This document shows positions 1-7,100 of a stretch of 15,548 bases of DNA, in pieces. This stretch comes from a bacterium (GTDB taxonomy: Bacteria; Zhuqueibacterota; Zhuqueibacteria; Residuimicrobiales; Residuimicrobiaceae). Numbering within the stretch: the stretch's first letter is position 1; each line of letters starts with the position of its first letter. The position numbers and the translations under genes were made by a program. The notes beneath the pieces were generated by a model. That model worked only from the letters and a program-made list of their open reading frames with translations. It ran no database searches and was not told the DNA's origin. The stretch spans positions 1 to 15,548 of the forward strand of contig JAAYTV010000620.1 of the NCBI GenBank assembly GCA_012523655.1. Direction: 5' to 3'.

Positions 1-2409
1 GACATCCTGATCATCGAAGAGGGCGACACCATACCGGCCGATGCGCGGGTTTTAGAATCCGTCGCGCTCAAAGTGGCGGAAGCCGCGCTCACCGGCGAAA
101 GTGCGCCGGTGAGCAAAGACAGCGCTTCGCTGGATGCCGAAATCGGCATCGGCGACCGGCTGAACATGCTCTACAGCGGCACCGCGGTCACCAGCGGTCG
201 CGGACGTGCTGTAGTGGTGGCCACCGGTGCGGACACCGAGATCGGCAAAATCGCCGACACCCTGCAGGAGACGGAAAAAGAGAGCACGCCGTTGCAGCGC
301 GAGCTGGCCGGCGTCGGCCGTATGCTGGGCATCACCGTCGTCGCCATCGCCATCATCATCAGCATCACCATCCTCCTGGTGGAGGACCTTAAGGGATGGT
401 CCGATATGGTGGACGTGCTGTTGCTTGCGGTCTCTTTGGCAGTGGCGGCTGTGCCCGAAGGATTGACCGCCATCACCACCATTGTGCTGTCCCTGGGAAT
501 GGAGCGCATGGCCAAACGCAACGTGATCGTGCGCAAGTTGAACGCGGTCGAAACCCTTGGCTCGACCACGGTCATCTGCTCAGATAAAACCGGCACCCTG
601 ACCAAAAACGAAATGACCGTGCGTAAAATGGTCACTGCCGGCGGCGAGGTGTCCATCACCGGCGTGGGCTATGAGCCGGCGGGCCATCTGGAGAGCGATG
701 GAAAACCTCTGGAATCCGGGCCTCTGTTGGACGAGGTCCGCTATGCTCTGCGCGCCGCTCATCTGGCCAACAACGCGCGGCTGGTAAAGAACAAAGAAAA
801 CGTCTGGACCGTTCAAGGCGATCCGACCGAAGGCGCGCTTCTGGTGGCGGCGCGCAAAGCCGGATGGAATGAGGCGGAACTCTCCGAACGGTTCCCCCGC
901 GTTCACGAGGTGCCGTTCAGCAGCGAACGCAAGCTGATGAGCACTGCGCACAAGGATCTTGATAAAGAAGAACGCTACCTGGTGGTCAGCAAGGGCGCAC
1001 CGGATGTCCTGCTCGCGCGCTGTTCCCATGTTCGCGTCGGCGAAGAGGTGCAACCGTTGACCGATCAGCGGCGTGCGGCTATTCTGGCGTCGGTCGACAC
1101 GCTGGCCCATGAGGCCCTGCGCACGCTGGGCGTGGCGTTCCGCACTGTGCATGTGGATAAGGTCACGGGCGAGATGAACGACGACGAGTTTGAGAACGAG
1201 TTCGTCTTTCTCGGCGTGATCGGCATGATCGATCCGCCGCGCCCTGAGGCGGCGGAGGCGGTTGAGGTTGCGCGCAAAGCCGGCGTCCGTTCGGTCATGA
1301 TCACCGGCGATCATCCTGCCACCGCTGAGGCCGTCGCCCTGGAGTTGGGTATCATCGGCAAAGGCGATCGAATCGTCTCCGGCGCTGAGCTGCAGAAAAT
1401 GGACGACGAAGAGCTGAAAGCGGTGGTGAAACACACCTCGGTGTACGCCCGGGTGGCACCGGAGCACAAGCTGCGCATCGTTCGCGCACTCAAATCGCAC
1501 GGCGATGTCGTGGCCATGACCGGCGACGGCGTAAACGACGCCCCGGCGCTCAAGAGTGCGGATATCGGCCTGGCCATGGGCATCACCGGCACCGACGTCT
1601 CCAAAGGCGCTGCGGACATGATCCTGACCGATGACAATTTCGCCAGCATTGTGGCTGCAGTGGAAGAGGGACGGGCGATCTTTGCCAACATCCAAAAATT
1701 CCTGCGCTATCTGCTTTCATCCAACATGGGCGAGGTGTTCGTCATGTTCTTCGGCGTCATTCTCGCCGGTTTGATCGGGCTTCACGCCGAAGGCGCTTCA
1801 GCGGTGGTGGCGCCGCTGCTGGCGGTGCAGATCCTGTGGATCAATCTGCTCACCGATGCGGCGCCGGCACTGGCGCTGGGCGTTGATCCGGCCGATCACC
1901 GGCTGATGAAGCGGCCGCCGCGCGACCCGCTGACCCACGTGATCACTCGCGACATGTGGATCGGCATCGTCCTGGTGGGAGCGGTGATGGGCATCGGCAC
2001 TCTGCTGGTGATGGATTATTGTCTACCGGGTGGATGGATCCCCGGGAGCGGCGAGGTGCGCTACGCCCAGACCATGGCCTTCACGGTGCTGGTCTTTTTC
2101 CAGCTTTTCAACGTCTTCAACGCACGGTCGGGCTATGAGAGCGCCTTCAAAGACCTGTTCAGCAATCCGTGGATCTGGCGGGCGGTACTGCTCTCCGCCG
2201 CGCTGCAAGTGGCGGTCATCTATATTCCATTTCTGCAAAAAGCCTTTGGCACCCAGCCGTTAAGTTGGTTGGACTGGGGGGTCTGCATCGTAGTCTCGAG
2301 CACGGTGTTGTGGGTGCGCGAAATATCCAAAATGCTGTGGCCCAAGCCACAGCGTCCTGCCGCAATGGGGCGTGAAACACGATACACGTTGCACGGAACA
2401 CGCGGTTGA
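1..2409 (+). CDS. P-type II cation-transporting ATPase (Ca2+-ATPase-like), 5'-truncated by the window
   Basis: Inner-membrane ATP-driven cation pump. The reading frame is open from base 1, so the gene begins outside the window; a GTG at 73 is internal and not the start. About 802 residues are present, numbered here from base 1. The actuator TGES loop is at 31-34, PEGL of M4 at 152-155, the phosphorylation motif DKTGTLT starts at D195, KGAP of the nucleotide domain at K331, and the hinge TGDGVNDAP at 507-515. Cation ligands known from SERCA can be matched: E153 (M4), N575 and E578 in NMGE (M5), N615, T618 and D619 in NLLTD (M6). The M8 position that is Glu in SERCA appears to be Gln (Q701), as in PMCA-type pumps. 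This suggests one Ca2+ per cycle (inference). The usual C-terminal M5-M10 hydrophobic block is intact. Ca2+ is the likeliest substrate; Mn2+ or a broader cation range is possible. No convincing intrinsic terminator follows it. Confidence 0.93.
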   Translation, partial: DILIIEEGDTIPADARVLESVALKVAEAALTGESAPVSKDSASLDAEIGIGDRLNMLYSGTAVTSGRGRAVVVATGADTEIGKIADTLQETEKESTPLQRELAGVGRMLGITVVAIAIIISITILLVEDLKGWSDMVDVLLLAVSLAVAAVPEGLTAITTIVLSLGMERMAKRNVIVRKLNAVETLGSTTVICSDKTGTLTKNEMTVRKMVTAGGEVSITGVGYEPAGHLESDGKPLESGPLLDEVRYALRAAHLANNARLVKNKENVWTVQGDPTEGALLVAARKAGWNEAELSERFPRVHEVPFSSERKLMSTAHKDLDKEERYLVVSKGAPDVLLARCSHVRVGEEVQPLTDQRRAAILASVDTLAHEALRTLGVAFRTVHVDKVTGEMNDDEFENEFVFLGVIGMIDPPRPEAAEAVEVARKAGVRSVMITGDHPATAEAVALELGIIGKGDRIVSGAELQKMDDEELKAVVKHTSVYARVAPEHKLRIVRALKSHGDVVAMTGDGVNDAPALKSADIGLAMGITGTDVSKGAADMILTDDNFASIVAAVEEGRAIFANIQKFLRYLLSSNMGEVFVMFFGVILAGLIGLHAEGASAVVAPLLAVQILWINLLTDAAPALALGVDPADHRLMKRPPRDPLTHVITRDMWIGIVLVGAVMGIGTLLVMDYCLPGGWIPGSGEVRYAQTMAFTVLVFFQLFNVFNARSGYESAFKDLFSNPWIWRAVLLSAALQVAVIYIPFLQKAFGTQPLSWLDWGVCIVVSSTVLWVREISKMLWPKPQRPAAMGRETRYTLHGTRG

Positions 2410-2521
2410 AAATGGCGGTTGGAACGATCCCCGCCGCAGCCGTTCAATGTCACAGCGATAAAAACGACCATATGTATATAACCGATTGGATTGGTACTTC
2501 ATCCTTAACATGGAGGTTCGC

Positions 2522-3718
2522 ATGAGCGTCAAAGTGCGTCTAGGAATCATGATGTTTTTGCAGTATGCGATTTGGGGCGCCTGGTCTCCGGTGCTGTCCG
2601 CGTACCTGGAAAACACACTTCATTTCACCGGCATGCAGATAGGCATCATCTACAGCCTGTTGCCGCTGGCTACGATCATCTCCCCGTTCATCGGCGGACA
2701 ACTCGCCGACCGCTATTTTTCCAGCGAAAAAGTAATCGCCGCATTGCAGCTCATCGGCGGATTGCTGCTGATCTACATCTCACGGCTGACCGACTATACC
2801 TCGATGATGTGGCTGTTCTTCCTCTATTCCCTGCTCTATGCTCCGACCTTGGCGTTGACCAACTCGATCGCCTTCATCAACATGAAAGATTCTGAAAAAG
2901 AGTTCGGTCAGGTACGCGTCTGGGGCACCATCGGCTGGATCATTGCAGGACTGGTTCTCGCAGGCTGGCGTTATCTCGGTTCTGCACCGGGCGCCGACAC
3001 CCTGCTGCTCGCCGGCATTTTCTCGCTCCTCCTCGGCCTTCAGGCCTTCACCCTTCCGCATACGCCGCCGCAAAAAAACGCCGTCAAACCCTGGGCGTTT
3101 ATTGAAGCGCTCAAAATGCTCAAGGATAAAAACGTTCTCGTCTTTACCATCATCGCTTTTGTCGTGGCCACCGAATTGATGTTCTACTATGTGTTAACCG
3201 CCCCATTCCTGGTGTCGGATAAAATAGGCGTCTCTTCCAACTCGATCTCCGCCGTGATGGTCATCGCCCAGGCTGCAGAGATTCTGGTCCTGGCCTTTCT
3301 CCTTCCCTGGGCTCTGCCCAAATACGGCATCCGTACCGTGCTGACTATCGGCATCCTCGCCTGGCCGATCCGTTACATCATCTTTGCCATCGGATCACCC
3401 GCCTGGCTGGTGATCGCCTCTCTGGCGCTGCATGGCTTTTGCTTTGTCTTTTTCTTCGCTGCGGCGTTCATTTATTTTGACACCATCGCTCCCAGCGACA
3501 TCCGCAATTCCGCCCAGAGCTTTATCACGCTGGTGACTTATGGTCTGGGCAATTACGTCGGCAGCCTCTTTGCCGGCTGGATCAAATCCATGTTCACCAC
3601 TCCCGAGGGCGTCACCAATTGGACCAACGTCTTTCTCGTCCCCTGCGCGCTGACCATCCTGTGCGCTGTGGCATTTATGGCGTTGTTCAAAACCGACACT
3701 GCCAAGGCGAAAAGCTGA
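2522..3718 (+). CDS. NupG-like MFS nucleoside:H+ symporter
   Basis: Predicted 398-residue inner-membrane permease of the Nuc_H_symport branch of the major facilitator superfamily, importing nucleosides with protons. The start is set by GGAGG at 2512-2516, five bases before ATG 2522; an in-frame ATG at 2510 and a TTG at 2486 lie upstream but have no ribosome site of their own. Family signatures visible are the N-terminal FLQYAIWGAW segment, GGQLADRYFSSEK between TM2 and TM3, and FGQVRVWGTIGWIIAG at about residues 128-143. About twelve hydrophobic segments fit a complete MFS fold, and the length matches the family (around 400). It lies 112 bases after the ATPase on the same strand, so it may be partly read through, but no functional link is evident. 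An intrinsic terminator at 3788-3822 closes the unit. The family is fairly sure; the exact substrate is not. Confidence 0.85.
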   Translation: MSVKVRLGIMMFLQYAIWGAWSPVLSAYLENTLHFTGMQIGIIYSLLPLATIISPFIGGQLADRYFSSEKVIAALQLIGGLLLIYISRLTDYTSMMWLFFLYSLLYAPTLALTNSIAFINMKDSEKEFGQVRVWGTIGWIIAGLVLAGWRYLGSAPGADTLLLAGIFSLLLGLQAFTLPHTPPQKNAVKPWAFIEALKMLKDKNVLVFTIIAFVVATELMFYYVLTAPFLVSDKIGVSSNSISAVMVIAQAAEILVLAFLLPWALPKYGIRTVLTIGILAWPIRYIIFAIGSPAWLVIASLALHGFCFVFFFAAAFIYFDTIAPSDIRNSAQSFITLVTYGLGNYVGSLFAGWIKSMFTTPEGVTNWTNVFLVPCALTILCAVAFMALFKTDTAKAKS

Positions 3719-3787
3719 CGCCGACGATATGCGGACACTCCGTGTCCCGCCTCATCAACAAAACGAAAACCCATCATTCAATAAAAG

Positions 3788-3822
3788 CGGGGCTGCTGGA
3801 TAAAACAGCAGCTCCGTCTTTT
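3788..3822 (+). terminator. Rho-independent terminator after the MFS permease
   Basis: Arm CGGGGCTGCTG at 3788-3798 pairs with CAGCAGCTCCG at 3806-3816, giving an 11-bp stem with one G:U pair and a seven-base loop. TCTTTT follows directly. It ends transcription of the ATPase/MFS side and insulates the downstream operon. Confidence 0.85.
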
Positions 3823-3935
3823 AATACCATATTGAAATTCCTCAGCCTTGCCAACGACGAAAACGTCGAGGCAATCGACATAGCTGTCGAATAAAAATGG
3901 GAAAAAGGTAAGACCCGCTAGAAACCCTCATCTCT

Positions 3936-3954
3936 TATTGATTAAAAATCAATA
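3936..3954. promoter_or_regulatory. Perfect 19-bp AT-rich palindrome, possible regulator site
   Basis: TATTGATT-AAA-AATCAATA has eight perfectly complementary bases on each side of a three-base centre. It lies about 58 bp upstream of the start expected from the -24/-12 promoter. This fits a dimeric activator or DNA-bending protein site; enhancer-binding proteins often sit somewhat further upstream, so the binder is unknown. Confidence 0.45.
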
Positions 3955-3977
3955 TATTGCTTCGAAAGCCTCAATTT

Positions 3978-3993
3978 TGGCACGCTCATTGCA
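3978..3993 (+). promoter_or_regulatory. Sigma-54 (RpoN) -24/-12 promoter of the polysaccharide operon
   Basis: TGGCACG-CTCA-TTGCA matches the consensus TGGCACG-N4-TTGCW at every defined position, and T-rich bases precede the -24 box as usual. The spacing is exact. Transcription is expected to start near 4003, giving a leader of about 126 bases before the GTG at 4130. Sigma-54 polymerase needs an ATP-hydrolysing enhancer-binding protein, so the operon is probably switched on by a specific signal. No such activator gene is in the window. Confidence 0.8.
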
Positions 3994-4052
3994 AATCTCC
4001 TGCACAACCGACCTCTAGGCCAGCTTAATAGAATGCCTGTCCCATCTTTAAA

Positions 4053-4093
4053 AAGGAGTAATCCTTAATGGCATGAATAATGCAACTTTTTAA
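4053..4093 (+). promoter_or_regulatory. Leader with strong Shine-Dalgarno, SD hairpin and micro-ORFs
   Basis: GGAG at 4055-4058 is an unusually good ribosome site, yet it does not serve the large gene. Nine bases on, ATG-GCA-TGA (4068-4076) encodes two residues. ATG 4073 opens a six-codon frame (MNNATF) ending in TAA at 4091-4093, in the same frame as the downstream gene. AAGGA (4053-4057) and TCCTT (4062-4066) can pair and hide the site. This could be a translational-coupling or attenuation leader, or the relic of an older start. Confidence 0.4.
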
Positions 4094-4129
4094 CTCTGAC
4101 TTTTTTGCATGCCAAAAAGGGAACAGCCA

Positions 4130-7100
4130 GTGAAAACACCAATTCACAAATTCTTTTTTTTAATTGTCCTAGCCCTAACCGCAGGCAGCCCGCTGCGGCC
4201 GCAGAGCCACTGCCTGAGCCTGGATCCTGTGCCGGAAACGATCAACGCGATCCGCTTTGATCCATCCTATTATTACAATGCTCCTGAGCGCGTCAACATT
4301 CTGGCTGATAAACTCGTACAGCGATGGCGGGCGAACGGAGTTAATACAGTCTTTTACAAGGCCTATGACCCAGCCTATGGCGCCAAGTACCAAACCGATT
4401 ATGATCTGAACGTGGAAGCGGATTACGGCCGTCAAAATCTGCTCAAACACATGATCAAGGCCTGCTCAAGCCACGGCATTAAGGTGATAGCCTGGATGCC
4501 TGCCTTTCAACACAAAGCGGCGTGGGAGAAATATCCAACATGGCGGGTTAGAAATGCAGACGGCAGCGATTACCGCCTCAACGATCAGAGCTATCCGCTC
4601 TGCGCCGCCAATCCAGAGGTGCGCGACTGGTGGCTCGGTTTTTTGCGCGACCTGCTGGATAACTATCCAGGGCTCGCAGGAGTGGATATCGGCGAGCCGG
4701 TGGTTTCCTGGCAGAGCGCCTATTGCGGCTGTGCTTCCTGCGCACGGCAAAAAATAAAAAGCGGCTGGAACGATGTCTCTGCCCTTGGATTGAATACAAC
4801 ATTGCTGGCCGGATTCGAACTCATCCACTCCTATAAAAAGATCGCTTGCGTCACCTCGGTGGTCAGCCCGAAAGCCGATGGCGCCCTCTATACACCGGCT
4901 GAGCAGCGCGGCTATACCGGTTTTGACCTGAATGCGTTGCTCGACAGTGAGCACCGGCCGGACTGGATCAGCCTCGAGCTGATGTGGCAACAGTGGGCCG
5001 ATCTCTACCAAAATCCTGTTCTTTTCTCACCGAACTGGGTCAGACTAGCGGCGGCCGCCCTAAAAGCACAGGTGGCTGAACGCAGCCGATTGCTCGCACA
5101 CCTCGAGTTGACGCCGTTTGGCCGGCAGGGTGTGGATGCCGCGCAACTGAAGCAAAGCATGCTGGCCGCCAAAGAAGCAAACCTGGTTGATATCGACCTC
5201 TACGACAGCCACCAGATCGATCGAGATGAAGTTTGGTCCACGGTCGAAGAGGGATTCCGCCGGCAGATCGTCCGCCGCGCCCTTATCGTCAGCGACCCCC
5301 TTGGTGAAAACGACGCACGCCAGGTGGCCGGCCTGCTCAGCCATTTCCGCACCGAGACAGAAATTCTTCTATTGCCGAAAGAAGGCGGTTACGTTCCCGG
5401 AAAGATGCGCAATCAGGACCTGCTTTTTTATATCGGTGTTGACCCGAAATTCCGTATTCCCCATACTTTTCTGCAAGAGGCCTCAGGCTTTCAAGGCGTC
5501 TTCGCCTGGATCCATTTCGGCATCGATCAATATCTGATGCAACCCGAAACAGCGGATTACGGCTTTCACTATGCCGGCTCGGCCTTTGATTCCTCGTGGA
5601 ACCGCGTGCGCTACAAATCAGCCATGCTGTTCAAGCAGGATCCGGATTTCAACCGGATTTTGATTCAGGACAGCAGCCGATGCAAGGTTTATGCCTGGCT
5701 TGAAAAAGGCAGCGAACGCCTGCCCTATGCCGTGCACAGCGGCAACCTGTGGTACTTTGCGGATCTGACCACCGCTTTTGTGGTGGAAGGCGGCAGCTAC
5801 ATCGTATTTGCCGATCTGCTGCACGAGATCGTCGGACAAAATCACCGTTCCAATCCGCTGGCCATGGTGCGCATCGAAGACCTGTCGCCGCTCTCGGATG
5901 TCGCTTCCCTGCGGCGCATCGCCGATTATCTGTACAGCCAGGACGTTCCCTTTTCCATCTCGCTGGTTCCCTTTTACCTGGATCCGGTGAACAACACCGC
6001 CGCTTCGCTCTCCGATCAGCCGGAATTCGTCGCAGCGATCCATTACATGGTCCGCAAGGGCGGGGTCATCGTCATGCACGGCAACACCCACCAGTATCGC
6101 GGCGAAACCACTTCGGATTACGAGTTCTGGGATATGATGAACAACGGCCCGCTGTTCTCCGATTCACGCGAATACGTGCGCGAACGGCTCGAGTCCGGCA
6201 TGGAGGAACTGGCGAAAAACGGACTGTTCCCGGTCACCTGGGAGACGCCGCATTACGGCGCCTCGCAGCTCGACTATGCGGTGATCAACGGATATTTCAG
6301 TTCCGCCTATGAACGCCGTCAGACCATCGATCTGCATGGATCGGATCAGCTTGTTCCGTGGTTGATCGACCGTCACGCGGCAGGCGGAAAAATCATTCCT
6401 GAAAACCTGGGCTATATCCCGCTCAGCCGGCAAGAGGCCGGGCCGCTGCTCGAAGCGGCGCGCAATCATCTGGCACTGCGCGATGGTATCGCCAGCTTCT
6501 TTTTCCACCCGTTTGTCGATCTCAACGTGCTGAAAGAGATCATCCCGCGAATGAAACAAATGGGTTATCGTTTCACCGACCCACGCCGTACCAGCCAACA
6601 GGTCCGCGGAAAAACCTTTCGCGTTCTCACCGGCAGCGGCGACATCGAGCTGCCGCTCGCCTCCCCCTACCTGCGCGAATTTTATCTGGACCCGCATGGC
6701 CTAGTCCGCGATGAAACTTTTTTACCGAGGCCGGCCGGCGACACCCTGCGCAAGACGATCTCGGCGCCTGAGGGATGGATCTATGTCGCACAGGCCGTGA
6801 ACGCGAAACCGAAAGGACGGGTCGCCGGTTTTCTCAGCAGCGTGGTCCAGCGGATGCCCAGAACAGCCGATTATTTTGCAGCAAGCCAACCGTTAACCGC
6901 CTCGAATGGACAACCCGCCCGCACGGTCTTGCTCTATGACCGTGAAGCGAAGGGTAGAACGGCCAGGGATCAGGAAAATTGGCAACAAGCGCTGGGCAGT
7001 GTGGGCCTGGATGTTCTGCGGCTGCAGGTCGATGAATTCTTCACCGTTCCGGAGGGCACCAACCTGATTCTGGTCCCGCATGCGGCTAGCCTCAAGTTGA

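Larger units (their letters stand above)
3719..4129. other. 411-base AT-rich regulatory gap
   Basis: No convincing gene lies between the MFS permease and the large operon. In order it holds an intrinsic terminator, a perfect AT-rich palindrome, a -24/-12 promoter, and a leader with a Shine-Dalgarno site and a six-codon micro-ORF, each listed separately. The stretch is visibly richer in A and T than the coding sequence on either side. A small hairpin (CGACG-AAAA-CGTCG, around 3856-3869) lies between terminator and palindrome and has no assigned role. Confidence 0.7.

Noticed and set aside
580..1695. 371-codon minus-strand open frame inside the P-type ATPase
   Set aside because: It lies entirely opposite the conserved phosphorylation and hinge domains and has a His/Arg-rich composition typical of antisense shadows.
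2414..2435. GGCGG/CCGCC hairpin just after the ATPase stop as a terminator
   Set aside because: The stem is short with a bulge and no T-run follows, so it does not meet the usual intrinsic-terminator form.
3730..3894. Open frame ending with 'PSFNTILKFLSLANDENVEAI', faintly like the end of an HTH antitoxin or XRE regulator
   Set aside because: There is no credible start (the frame runs back into the MFS gene via a TTG), no ribosome site, and the likely terminator stem lies inside it. The resemblance is too short to call even a relic.
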